DNA of 37,821 bases from Nocardia nova NBRC 15556 (GTDB taxonomy: Bacteria > Actinomycetota > Actinomycetes > Mycobacteriales > Mycobacteriaceae): positions 1 to 37,821 of the forward strand of contig NZ_BDBN01000090.1 of the NCBI RefSeq assembly GCF_001613005.1, written 5' to 3'. Below are positions 1-8,006 of the stretch, one piece after another (positions within the stretch are counted from its first letter, which is position 1; every line of letters starts with the position of its first letter). Below the pieces are notes generated by a model. It made no database searches. It was not told the origin of the DNA and was given only the letters and a program-made list of their open reading frames with translations. Position numbers and translations under genes: made by a program.

Positions 1-540
1 CTAGCGGACGAGAGTGTAACGGGCGCAGGCGAATTCGCCGTTCTGGGCCAGTTCGGTGAGCTTCAGCTCGACTCGGCGGGGCAGCAGCGGCTGTCCCGCC
101 CCGAGCGTGATCGGCGCGATCGATACACACACCTCGTCCAGCAAACCGTGGTCGGCGAACTGCCCCGCCAGCTCGCCGCCGCCGACGATCCAGATGCTCT
201 TGCCCGCCGCGGCCTCGGTCATCTCCTTGTGCACGACGGTGACCGGCTGCTGGGTGTACCGCACGTCGGCCCCGTCGGTGCGCGGGTCGAAGTCGCGGTG
301 GGTGAGGACCCACGCGGGCATCGCGTACGGCCATTCCATATCGGGATGGTTGTCGAGGATCCACCGATAGGTGTTGGCGCCCATGGCGATGGCGCCGATA
401 TCGGCGATGAACGTGTCATAACCCATCGGTCCCTTGTTGTCGACCTGCCGGGTCACCAGCCAGTCCAGCCGATGGTCCGGTGTGGCGATGAATCCGTCCA
501 GGGTGGTGGCGGTGTAGTAGACGGTGCGGGGCATGGTCAT
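1..540 (-). CDS. Dihydrofolate reductase family protein (RibD C-terminal type)
   Basis: A 179-aa protein of the RibD_C/DHFR-like family, which are NAD(P)H-dependent reductases. The N-terminal stretch YYTATTLDGFIA is the typical first strand and substrate-loop signature, and IWIVGGGELAGQF near residue 120 is the glycine-rich nucleotide-binding segment. Length fits the family. The start is the ATG at 540, which overlaps the stop of the upstream AraC gene as ATGA, with AAGAGG just ahead; a longer reading frame from 558 is less likely. It is translationally coupled to the AraC/DinB regulator. Proteins of this kind are usually not true folate enzymes and the substrate cannot be told from sequence. 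Confidence 0.88.
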   Translation of the reverse strand: MTMPRTVYYTATTLDGFIATPDHRLDWLVTRQVDNKGPMGYDTFIADIGAIAMGANTYRWILDNHPDMEWPYAMPAWVLTHRDFDPRTDGADVRYTQQPVTVVHKEMTEAAAGKSIWIVGGGELAGQFADHGLLDEVCVSIAPITLGAGQPLLPRRVELKLTELAQNGEFACARYTLVR

Positions 541-1454
541 CCTCTCTTGCGCAACCACATGATCGGGTCGCCGTTGTCGTGTTCTGTTGTCTGATCAGGA
601 AATTCGCTGTCGATCCATTGGCGTACCAGCAGTCGCCGGTAGGCCGAATAGGTGAGAACGTGGGCGATCACGGAGCCGAGGACGAAACTCTCCGGCGGCT
701 CGCACAGGGCGTCGATCAGGGTGTCGTCCCAGCCGCCGCGGCGGTCGATGTCGCGGACGGTATCCAGCCATCGCGGCACCACCTGCTCGAATCGCCGCGT
801 CAGCTCGGGGAGGTCGTCGCAGCCGCGGTCGGGTTGATCGGTGCCTTCGATCGAGGCCAGCCATACCTGTTTGGTCCACACCAGGGTCGCGAGGACGGTC
901 GCGATGGATGCGTCCGGTCCGTCCCACGACAGCACCGCCGCCGTCGAACGCTGCCGCCGGTACCGATCGTCGTCCAGGCTCTTCGCCCTGTCGAGGAGTT
1001 CGCGCGTGTCCTCCACGTCGTGGTGCAGCAGCAGCGACGTCGGATCCATATCGTGTCTGCCTTTCGGTTCGCCCTCCACCCACAGCGACATCGGCGGGTG
1101 GAAATGGATCCCGTTCACCGCGGGAAGCCAACGGGTGCGGGATGCGGTCGGCGTAGCGCTGGGCGGATGTCCGTAGGCGCGGCTGTAGGCCCGGCTGAAC
1201 CCCTCGACCGAGTCGTATCCGGCGGCGAAGGCCACGTCCGTCACCGCCGCCCCACCACTCAACTGCCAGGCGGCGCGTTCCAGCAGCACCCGCCGCCGCA
1301 TCGCCACCGGCGACTCGCCGGTGCCGCGCGAGAATTGCCGGGAGAAGTGATAGGGCGAGACGAAGGCTCCCTGCGCCATCGCGCTGAGCGTGGTGTTGTT
1401 CTCGTCGAGAACGGAATCGAGCAGTTCCCGTAATCGGTCACGTCCGGTCGTCAC
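537..1454 (-). CDS. AraC-family regulator with C-terminal DinB-like domain
   Basis: A 305-aa fusion. Residues 1-105 form an AraC double helix-turn-helix (FVSPYHFSRQFSRGTGESP in the first, VAFAAGYDSVEGFSRAYSRAYG in two segments of the second). Residues about 145-290 resemble the four-helix DinB/YfiT-like fold (LLHHDVEDTRELL at its start, VLGSVIAHVLTYSAYRRLL at its end). Having the DNA-binding domain N-terminal is unusual for AraC proteins but is known for this architecture. The start is a GTG at 1454 with no clear ribosome binding site. It is coupled by ATGA overlap to the DHFR-like gene, which is its likely partner or target. The ligand is unknown. Confidence 0.85.
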   Translation of the reverse strand: MTTGRDRLRELLDSVLDENNTTLSAMAQGAFVSPYHFSRQFSRGTGESPVAMRRRVLLERAAWQLSGGAAVTDVAFAAGYDSVEGFSRAYSRAYGHPPSATPTASRTRWLPAVNGIHFHPPMSLWVEGEPKGRHDMDPTSLLLHHDVEDTRELLDRAKSLDDDRYRRQRSTAAVLSWDGPDASIATVLATLVWTKQVWLASIEGTDQPDRGCDDLPELTRRFEQVVPRWLDTVRDIDRRGGWDDTLIDALCEPPESFVLGSVIAHVLTYSAYRRLLVRQWIDSEFPDQTTEHDNGDPIMWLRKRG

Positions 1455-1537
1455 ACCGTTCAGTGTGGTCGGCGGGGGTTATCTCGCGCTTGACCGATCT
1501 TGCGCATGTCCGCGCGAACCGGCTCCGTGCCGTGCGT

Positions 1538-1960
1538 TCACACCCGGTAGTGCCGCCGGGGGCCGTATCCGGGCGGGCCGTATCCGCGGCGGTGGTGGAT
1601 GAACAGGAAGAACAGCGCCGGGAAGACGAAGAACGGAATCATATGTGTGGTGGCGACGATCACCACCCCGACCACCACGGCGGCCAGCAGCAGGACCGGG
1701 AACATCGGTCGTGGCCGCCGCTGCTCGCGCTGCGGACGGGCCGGCGGGGCTGGTTGCGGACGCGGCAGGTCGGCGAACAGGACGATCAGGTCGGCGGCCG
1801 TTTTCGCGGCATAGGCGCGGCTCACGCGCTCGTCGTATTCGTCGAGCTCGAGGCGCCCGGCCGCGAAATGGTCGCCGAGCGCGGCCGCGGCCTGTTCACG
1901 TTCGGCCGTGCCGACGCGGACGCTCGGCGACCCGAACACCGCGGGGTCGAAATCGGTCAT
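1538..1960 (-). CDS. DUF1707 domain membrane protein
   Basis: A 140-aa protein with an N-terminal DUF1707 domain (about residues 12-68: VRVGTAEREQAAAALGDHF, then GRLELDEYDERVSRAYAAKT), a proline/arginine linker, and one or two hydrophobic helices (about 87-125) before a Gly/Pro/Tyr-rich tail. DUF1707 is common in actinobacteria as a short SHOCT-like module of unknown function. The ATG at 1960 begins just before the family domain. It lies 83 bp upstream of the AraC gene on the same strand and could be cotranscribed. Localisation is probably the cytoplasmic membrane. Confidence 0.85.
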   Translation of the reverse strand: MTDFDPAVFGSPSVRVGTAEREQAAAALGDHFAAGRLELDEYDERVSRAYAAKTAADLIVLFADLPRPQPAPPARPQREQRRPRPMFPVLLLAAVVVGVVIVATTHMIPFFVFPALFFLFIHHRRGYGPPGYGPRRHYRV

Positions 1961-2151
1961 GGCAACCGCCTCACCGGGAGAACGAAATCACGATGCACCC
2001 AGCGTAGGACGGTTCGGGGAATCGTGCCTGCGCCCGCGGGCGTATCCACGGCTACGCCCCGCGACGGACCCGGCGCGTATCACCCGGCGCATGCGGTGCG
2101 TGTCAGCCTGGAGTGATCCCCGGAGGAGCGAGGAAAATACCCGGAAGCCTT

Positions 2152-2173
2152 GCGGTGAAACACTATTCACCGC
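2152..2173. repeat. Perfect 8-bp inverted repeat upstream of the MscS gene
   Basis: GCGGTGAA, six bases, TTCACCGC. It lies between the divergent DUF1707 and MscS genes, about 135 bp before the MscS start. It could be a regulator site or an RNA hairpin. The rest of the stretch 1961-2151 shows no gene I can support. Confidence 0.4.
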
Positions 2174-2204
2174 GTCGGCGCAGGTCGCGAAAGTGTCGGA
2201 TTTC

Positions 2205-2289
2205 GCACAGCTACGAGCGGCGGCGACCTCCGGTTTCGCTCGGTAGCGTGGCTGGAAACCCGAGAGACAGCAAGCCCGAGATACAGCCA
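2205..2289 (+). promoter_or_regulatory. Possible structured 5' leader of the MscS gene
   Basis: Two nested or adjacent stems can be drawn. GCTACGAGCG (2210-2219) pairs with CGCTCGGTAGC (2237-2247) with one bulge, extended by CAC/GTG outside. TGGCTG (2249-2254) pairs with CAGCCA (2284-2289), enclosing two copies of CCCGAGA. The ribosome binding site follows at 2294. I do not recognise a known riboswitch class, so this is only a structural suggestion. Confidence 0.25.
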
Positions 2290-2308
2290 TCGCAAGGAGT
2301 TGGAAGCC

Positions 2309-3361
2309 TTGGAGGAGGTACTTCGACCGCTGGTGGTCTTCGCCGCGACGCTCGCGGCCACCATCGCACTCGGCGCGGTGGTCGACCGCCTGTTGAATCA
2401 CGCCGCGCAGAAGCATCCCGCTAACCGACTGCCCGGTCTACTGCGTCGCGTCCACCTGCCGTTGCAGGTGTTCCTCGCCACGATCGCCCTGCATTTCACC
2501 TATCCGCTGGCAGAGATCCACCTGCGCCACGACGCCGTCGTGCTGAACATCCTCGCCGCGGTGGCGATCCTGTCCGCCGCCTGGGTGGTGATGCGCGCCG
2601 TCGACGCGGTCGCCGAGAACACGCTGGACAAGTACGCGCACCGCACCCTCGACATCGCCAAGGTGCGGCGGCTGCATACGCAGCTGACCCTGGTCCGGCG
2701 CATCATCACCACGGTGCTGTCGATCACCACCGCCGCGGTCGCGATCCTGCTGTTGTTCCCGAATCTGCGGACCCTCGGGACCTCGCTGCTGGCCTCGGCA
2801 GGCATCATCGGCGTGATCGCCGGTGTCGCCGCGCAGTCGACGCTGGGCAATCTCGTGGCGGGCCTGCAGATCGCGTTCGGTGATTCGGTGAAGATCGGCG
2901 ACACCGTCGTGGTCGAGGGGGAGTGGGGCACGGTGGAGGAGATCACGCTGTCGTTCCTCACGGTCCGCATCTGGGACGACCGCCGCCTCACCATGCCGGT
3001 CTCGTACTTCAATTCGAAACCGTACGAGAACTGGTCCAAGGGCGGCCCGCAGATCACCGGCACCGTCTTCCTCTATCTGGACACCAGCACGCCGGTCGCC
3101 GAACTACGCGAACATCTGCGCGACTATCTGCGCACCCGTGACGATTGGGACGGCCGCAACTGGAATCTGCTGGTCACCGACAGCACCCCCTTCGGCATCC
3201 AGGTGCGCGCCTCCATGTCGGCCCGCAACGCCGACGACGTGTGGACGCTGCGCTGCGCGGTGCGCGAGGAACTGCTGGCCTGGCTGCGCACCGAGCATCC
3301 GAGCGCGCTGCCGAAGGTGCCGACCAGCGTGGTCGAACGCGACCATGCGATGGCCGAGTAG
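2309..3361 (+). CDS. Mechanosensitive ion channel family protein (MscS-like)
   Basis: A 350-aa small-conductance mechanosensitive channel that would release solutes on hypo-osmotic shock. About five hydrophobic helices are seen. The last is the pore-lining helix (ASAGIIGVIAGVAAQSTLGN), rich in Gly/Ala as in MscS TM3, followed by the beta domain signature GDSVKIGDTVVVEGEWGTVE and a C-terminal alpha/beta domain. The frame opens with a TTG at 2300, but AAGGAG at 2294-2299 would abut that codon; the TTG at 2309 has a nine-base spacing and is preferred. The upstream leader appears structured. The next gene starts 19 bp after its stop. Confidence 0.88.
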   Translation: MEEVLRPLVVFAATLAATIALGAVVDRLLNHAAQKHPANRLPGLLRRVHLPLQVFLATIALHFTYPLAEIHLRHDAVVLNILAAVAILSAAWVVMRAVDAVAENTLDKYAHRTLDIAKVRRLHTQLTLVRRIITTVLSITTAAVAILLLFPNLRTLGTSLLASAGIIGVIAGVAAQSTLGNLVAGLQIAFGDSVKIGDTVVVEGEWGTVEEITLSFLTVRIWDDRRLTMPVSYFNSKPYENWSKGGPQITGTVFLYLDTSTPVAELREHLRDYLRTRDDWDGRNWNLLVTDSTPFGIQVRASMSARNADDVWTLRCAVREELLAWLRTEHPSALPKVPTSVVERDHAMAE

Positions 3362-3368
3362 CCGTCTA

Positions 3369-3374
3369 TAGAGT
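3369..3374 (+). promoter_or_regulatory. Candidate -10 element for a leaderless transcript
   Basis: TAGAGT (TANNNT type) ends six bases before the GTG at 3381. No Shine-Dalgarno sequence precedes that GTG. The spacing is what is expected if transcription starts at the G of the start codon. Confidence 0.3.
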
Positions 3375-3380
3375 CGTGGG

Positions 3381-4235
3381 GTGCGCGAATTCCGCTTCGG
3401 AGTCAATTTCCTCAGCCCCGGGACCGCCGACGAGTGGGCCGCCAAATGCCGACGGGCCGAATCCCTCGGCTACGACGTGCTGCTGGTCCCCGATCACCTG
3501 GAACTTCCGGCGCCCTTCCCGTCGGTGCTCGCCGCCGCGCAGGCCGCCGAACGCCCGCGAGTGGGCACCTTCGTCCTGAACGTCGCGTTCTGGAACCCGG
3601 TCCTGCTGGCCCGCGACGTGGTGAGCACCGCCCAGCTCACCGGCGGCCGGCTCGAACTCGGTCTCGGAACCGGTTACGTGCGAGACGAGTTCGAGGAAGC
3701 CGGGATCGAATTCGGCACCCCCCGCACCCGGGTCGACCACCTCGAGAAGACCCTGACCGAACTCCATCGGCTGCTGCCCGAACCGCGGCCCACCATCCTG
3801 CTGGGCGGCAGCGGTAACCGCATGCTGCGGCTGGCCGCCCGCCACGCCGACATCATCGCCTTCACCGGCGGCGAACCCGTCCCCGGCGCCACCGACGGCT
3901 CGATGCGCCTGTCCAGTGCCGAGACGGTCGACGAACGCGTCGCCGCGGCACGGCGTTTCGTCACCGAGTACGACCGCGATCCGGAATTCAACATCCTCGT
4001 TCAGCAGGTCGTCGAAACGACCGACCGCAAGGCCGCCGCCACCGAGATCGCCGCGCAGATGGATCATTTGAGCGTCGACGAGGTGCTGGACGCGCCGACC
4101 CTGCTGATCGGCACGCCCGCCGAGATGGCCGATCAGATGCGCGAACGCCGGGAACGGTACGGCTTTTCCTATGTCACCGTGCTGGAGCCGGCGATGGAGG
4201 GGTTCGCGAAGGTGATGCGGGAAGTGCGTGGCTGA
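3381..4235 (+). CDS. LLM-class F420-dependent oxidoreductase
   Basis: A 284-aa luciferase-like monooxygenase-fold protein close to the MSMEG_2516-type F420 subfamily (assigned by recall of the family pattern). The N-terminus FRFGVNFLSPGTADEWAAKC and the segment GYDVLLVPDHL match the first barrel strands; GGRLELGLGTGYVRDEFEEA is the conserved cofactor-region motif, and PTILLGGSGNRMLRLAARHAD is the later phosphate-binding segment. The GTG start at 3381 has no clear ribosome binding site and may be leaderless. It ends tail-to-tail, four bases from the XRE gene. The substrate is unknown; F420 rather than FMN use is inferred from family and host. Confidence 0.85.
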   Translation: MREFRFGVNFLSPGTADEWAAKCRRAESLGYDVLLVPDHLELPAPFPSVLAAAQAAERPRVGTFVLNVAFWNPVLLARDVVSTAQLTGGRLELGLGTGYVRDEFEEAGIEFGTPRTRVDHLEKTLTELHRLLPEPRPTILLGGSGNRMLRLAARHADIIAFTGGEPVPGATDGSMRLSSAETVDERVAAARRFVTEYDRDPEFNILVQQVVETTDRKAAATEIAAQMDHLSVDEVLDAPTLLIGTPAEMADQMRERRERYGFSYVTVLEPAMEGFAKVMREVRG

Positions 4236-4239
4236 GCCG

Positions 4240-5370
4240 CTAGTGCACGACCGACAGGTGCGGGCCGATCTGCGCCTCGCCGAGGACTTCCGCGAGAAGC
4301 CATGAGTTCCACCGCAATTCGTCGGTGAGTTCGGTACGCCCGAACCCCGCGTTGTGCGCGCGCACCACGGCCTCCGCGAGCAGGCCGGGGCCCTCGCCGG
4401 GATATTCGGCGACCGGCTCGCGGTCGTGGTGCAGGGTCCGGGTCGCTTCGATGCTGCGCATCCGAGGCGTCCGGTCCCGCACGATCCGCCTGATTACCTC
4501 GGTCGGCACACCCCACTGGCGCGCGAGCGCCGCCGGGCTGGGGAAGTGAATCGGCGACGGGCACAGCCGGTCCATCTCCTCGGCGGGAACGAGCAGTTCG
4601 GCGGCGAACCGGTCGGCCTCCAGCGCCTGAGTTCGATCTCCGGGCAGGGGGCAGGGGTGCAGCAGCAGATGACCGAGTGCGCGCGCACAGGCGAACCGGT
4701 AGCCGTACACGCATTGCGTATGCCGTGCGGCCACCACGATCAGCGAGCGGCCCCAGGTGTGCGTGGCGTAGGTGCCGACCCGGGCCATGGCCGCGCTCGT
4801 CGCCGGCGCCAGAGCCACCACGATGCCGCGCGACTCGAGGGTCGCGCCGAGATGCGCCAGCGGACCCGGAGCGATTCCCCAGTGGTCGCGAAGCAGGCGC
4901 GCGGCGTCGGCGGGTGATAGTCCCTGCTCGAGGGCGGGCAGGTCGAGCGCCGGAAACCGCATCCGGCAGCCCAGCGTGTACGCCAACTCCCAGATGTACT
5001 CCGCGAACACCACCGCCTTCGCGCGATCCGACGCCGACGCGGAACCGGGATCGTCGAAATGCACGTCTGCGGCGTCGATCCGGCACATCGGGCGCCCGGT
5101 GGCGAAGTACTCGACGGGGACCTTCAAGACCCGGGCCAGATCGGCCGGAACGTCCGGATCGGGCTGCACGGCGCCGATCTCGTACTGTTCGACGACCGCG
5201 GCGGACAGACCTGCCGCGTCCGCGAGTTCGGCGACGGACAGTTCGGCCCAGCGACGCGCCTGGGTCAGCCGGATCGGCTCGAATGCCGACGCGACGAATC
5301 CGCCCGGCTCGGCGCTGCGGTCGGTGAGGAGTTTCAGCCCGCGTCGGTCCTGTCGACCGTCACTGTCCAC
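4240..5370 (-). CDS. XRE-family regulator with degenerate ImmA/IrrE-like domain
   Basis: A 376-aa protein. Residues 33-90 form an XRE helix-turn-helix (LSVAELADAAGLSAAVVEQYE). Residues about 120-270 align with the ImmA/IrrE metallopeptidase domain, which normally cleaves repressors. The expected HELGH zinc motif reads R230-A-L-G-H234, so the first His and the catalytic Glu are both replaced. The downstream segment EADRFAAELLVP, which carries the third ligand Glu251, is intact. The C-terminal ~100 residues are unassigned. This suggests a regulator that keeps the fold as a sensor without proteolysis. The GTG start at 5370 has no good ribosome binding site. Confidence 0.8.
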   Translation of the reverse strand: MDSDGRQDRRGLKLLTDRSAEPGGFVASAFEPIRLTQARRWAELSVAELADAAGLSAAVVEQYEIGAVQPDPDVPADLARVLKVPVEYFATGRPMCRIDAADVHFDDPGSASASDRAKAVVFAEYIWELAYTLGCRMRFPALDLPALEQGLSPADAARLLRDHWGIAPGPLAHLGATLESRGIVVALAPATSAAMARVGTYATHTWGRSLIVVAARHTQCVYGYRFACARALGHLLLHPCPLPGDRTQALEADRFAAELLVPAEEMDRLCPSPIHFPSPAALARQWGVPTEVIRRIVRDRTPRMRSIEATRTLHHDREPVAEYPGEGPGLLAEAVVRAHNAGFGRTELTDELRWNSWLLAEVLGEAQIGPHLSVVH

Positions 5371-5476
5371 CCGAATTGTTTACCGCATCGACGGGGGCTG
5401 CGGGTGATCCGACCCGAGGAAAAATTCGGTTTCCGGCGAAGCGGACAAACTCGGCCGCGGCGAATTGTCCGGCTTC

Positions 5477-6304
5477 TCAGAGCATTCCGCCGGGCGTGAC
5501 CGGCAGCAATTCCGGGCGTTTCGCCGGTCGGCCCGCACCGGTCGACACGCCGCGCAGCCGCCGCCAGACCCACGGACGCAATGTCGCTGCGACCCAGGCG
5601 AGTTCGCCGCCCGCGCCGGCCGCGCGGAACCGCTCGGAGCCGTCCGGCGGATGGGCCCAGCTGTGGTCGGCGCCGTCGAGGCCGAGCGCCTCCGCGGCGG
5701 CCAGTGCGAACCGTTCGTGGCCCAGTTCGGAGCCGTGCAGCCGGTCCGGGCTCCACATGCGCAGATCGACCATCGAGGCAGCCCCGAACAGATCCACCAG
5801 GCGCAGTCCGTATCGGCTCGCGCACAGGCGAATTCGATCGTTGATCAGGTCGACGCGGGGTCCGATGTAGCGGGCGGCCAGTGGCACGATCCGGCGCACG
5901 TCCGGGAAGGTCGTCGTCACAACCGTTGCGCCGCAGGCGGTCAGCTTCGCGTACAGCTCCTCCATCAGGTCCAGTGCGGCCACGAGATCGGTGCCGGGCG
6001 CCGTGACGTCGTTCATGCCCGCGCAGATGCCGACCAGATCCGGTTCCATCGCCAGAGCGGCGTCGAGTTGTTCGTCGCGGATCTCGGCGAGGCGGCGACC
6101 ACGCACCGCCAGATTCGCGTACCGGATCTCCGGATTGTCCTGAACCAGGCGCTCGGCCAGCCGATCGGCCCAGCCGCGCAAGCCGCTGCCGTCGTCACCG
6201 TCCCACAGCCCCTCGGTCTGGCTGTCGCCCAACGCGACGAAGCGCTCGTAGCGGTTCGGCGATGCCGCCGGACCGTCCGGACGCGGCGAGGACAACGTCG
6301 TCAT
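5477..6304 (-). CDS. SGNH/GDSL-family hydrolase
   Basis: A 275-aa esterase/lipase-fold protein. Block I is ALGDSQTEG with nucleophile Ser28; block II has the conserved Gly in AVRGRRL; block III is GMND with Asn98; block V is DRLHGSELGH with Asp187 and His190. The SGNH catalytic set is therefore complete. There is no signal peptide, so it is probably cytoplasmic. The C-terminal 60 residues extend past the hydrolase core and end in a basic, Pro-rich tail. The ATG at 6304 is preceded by GGAGG at good spacing. It stands alone, divergent from the NTF2/SDR pair. Confidence 0.87.
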   Translation of the reverse strand: MTTLSSPRPDGPAASPNRYERFVALGDSQTEGLWDGDDGSGLRGWADRLAERLVQDNPEIRYANLAVRGRRLAEIRDEQLDAALAMEPDLVGICAGMNDVTAPGTDLVAALDLMEELYAKLTACGATVVTTTFPDVRRIVPLAARYIGPRVDLINDRIRLCASRYGLRLVDLFGAASMVDLRMWSPDRLHGSELGHERFALAAAEALGLDGADHSWAHPPDGSERFRAAGAGGELAWVAATLRPWVWRRLRGVSTGAGRPAKRPELLPVTPGGML

Positions 6305-6592
6305 GGCAGACCTCCGAGACGTGAAGAGGGTGATGCGGGAAGCGGCGTGACGGGCCCGGGGCCGCCATCGCCACCGGCTGGACAGGCTACATCGGTGCGG
6401 TCCGGTCGAATCAGGGCGTCCGAAGCGTAGTGATCCGTGCCACCGGAACCGATCGGCCGGTCCGGATCCGGTCCCGATGGGCGGAACGGTGCCACCACCT
6501 CTGCGTAGTCCGCGCTATTACTCGATGCGAGTGGACCGGACCGCCGACGTCGCGGCGATGTCCGGCCGCCTGCCCATCGGAAGGATTTCGCC
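6305..6592. other. Divergent intergenic region, no gene seen
   Basis: This 288-bp gap separates the SGNH hydrolase (minus) from the NTF2-like/SDR pair (plus) and must hold both promoters. I found no convincing -10/-35 pair and no long perfect dyad. GGAAGG at 6581-6586 is the ribosome binding site of the plus-strand gene. Confidence 0.5.
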
Positions 6593-7069
6593 GTGACCGA
6601 ATTGGCCGAACTGCACCGACGTCTCGCCCGCGTCGAGGACGAACGCGCGATCGAGCGGTTGATCGCCTCGTACGGCCCGCTGGTCGACGCGGGCAACGTC
6701 GCCGCCGCCGACCTGTGGTCCGCCGACGGCACCTACGACGTCGAGGACTGGCAGATGCGCGGTCGCGCCGATGTCGCCGCCATGGTCGCCTCCGAGGCTC
6801 ATCAGGGCCTGATCGAGCGTGGCTGCCTGCATTTCCACGGTCCGGCGGTGGCCACCGTCGACGGTGACGACGCGGTCGCGGTCTGCGAATCGATCCTCGT
6901 GGTCCAGCACAACGGCCGCAATGTCGTGGCCCGCACCGGCGCCAACCACTTCACCCTGCGCCGGATCGACGGCCGCTGGCAGATCACCGCCCGCACCACC
7001 CGCACGGTCGACGGCGATCCCGCGGCCCGCGACCTGCTGACCGCCGGAATCCAAGGGGTGGCGCGATGA
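6593..7069 (+). CDS. SnoaL/NTF2-like family protein
   Basis: A 158-aa protein of the SnoaL-like nuclear-transport-factor-2 fold. The N-terminal helix region (RVEDERAIERLIASYGPLVDA) and the acidic strand ADLWSADGTYDVEDW are typical, and the last strands are FTLRRIDGRWQI and related residues. Members include dehydratases, isomerases and ring-hydroxylating-enzyme-like subunits. The GTG start at 6593 follows GGAAGG. It overlaps the next gene by four bases (ATGA), so it is translationally coupled to the SDR and both probably act on the same small molecule. The substrate is unknown. Confidence 0.85.
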   Translation: MTELAELHRRLARVEDERAIERLIASYGPLVDAGNVAAADLWSADGTYDVEDWQMRGRADVAAMVASEAHQGLIERGCLHFHGPAVATVDGDDAVAVCESILVVQHNGRNVVARTGANHFTLRRIDGRWQITARTTRTVDGDPAARDLLTAGIQGVAR

Positions 7070-7863
7070 GCGGCCAACTCGCCGGCAAGGTCGCCCTGGT
7101 GACGGGTGCCGCCGCCGGCATCGGAGCGGGAATCGCCCGCCGCTTCGCCGACGAAGGCGCACGGGTGGTGATCACCGACCTCGACCAGATATCGGGTCGC
7201 GCGGTTGCCGACGAGATCGGCGGCCGGTTCGTCGCGGCCGACATCCGCGAACGCGCCGACGTCGAAAACGCGGTAGGGGCAGCGATTTCCGACTACGGAT
7301 CCATCGACATCCTGGTCAACAACGCCTGGGGCGGCGGAACGATCGGCCGCGTCGAGAACAAGTCCGACGGACAACTCGCCCACGGCATCGCCCTCGGCTA
7401 CTACGGGCCGTTCTGGGCGATGCGCGCCGCGTTTCCGTATATGCAGAGCCGTGGGTGGGGGCGAGTCGTCAACATGTGCAGCCTCAACGGCGTCAACGCT
7501 CATATGGGTTCGCTCGAATACAACGCCGCGAAAGAGGCATTGCGCGCCCTGACCCGCACCGCCGCCCGCGAATGGGCTCCCACCGGCGTCACGGTGAACG
7601 CGGTCTGCCCGGCCGCCAAGAGTCGCAGCTTCCAGCGCGTCCTGGGGGAACATCCCGAGATGGAAGCGATGGCGGATGCGGCGAACCCGATGGGACGCAT
7701 CGGAGATCCGTACGACGACATCGCGCCCGTGGTGGTCTTCCTCGCCTCCGACGGATCGCGTTATCTCACCGGGAACACCTTGTTCGTCGACGGCGGCAGT
7801 CACATCAACGGCGTCGCGTGGGCGCCGGATCTCGATGCCGCCGAACGAGATCAGCCGGTGTGA
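7066..7863 (+). CDS. SDR-family oxidoreductase
   Basis: A 265-aa classical short-chain dehydrogenase/reductase. The Rossmann motif TGAAAGIG is at 13-20; the acidic residue after strand 2 (ITDLDQ) points to NAD(H). NNAWG at 85-89 is a variant of NNAG. The catalytic set is Ser139, Tyr152 and Lys156 (YNAAK). The ending DGG..INGVAWAPD is as expected for the family. The start codon overlaps the stop of the NTF2-like gene. The pair resembles alcohol/steroid or hydroxy-acyl metabolism modules, but the sequence does not identify the substrate. Confidence 0.9.
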   Translation: MSGQLAGKVALVTGAAAGIGAGIARRFADEGARVVITDLDQISGRAVADEIGGRFVAADIRERADVENAVGAAISDYGSIDILVNNAWGGGTIGRVENKSDGQLAHGIALGYYGPFWAMRAAFPYMQSRGWGRVVNMCSLNGVNAHMGSLEYNAAKEALRALTRTAAREWAPTGVTVNAVCPAAKSRSFQRVLGEHPEMEAMADAANPMGRIGDPYDDIAPVVVFLASDGSRYLTGNTLFVDGGSHINGVAWAPDLDAAERDQPV

Positions 7864-8006
7864 CCGCTCCCGCCGACATTCGCCGCACCATATCCTCTGC
7901 GCTCCCTTGTGCAATGTAATACCTTGATAGACAGAGGTTTTGGTAGCCAGGGGTGTGGCGGCTCCACCGAAGGACCCGCCCGGCTACGCCGGCAAGGGGG
8001 TCCGAG

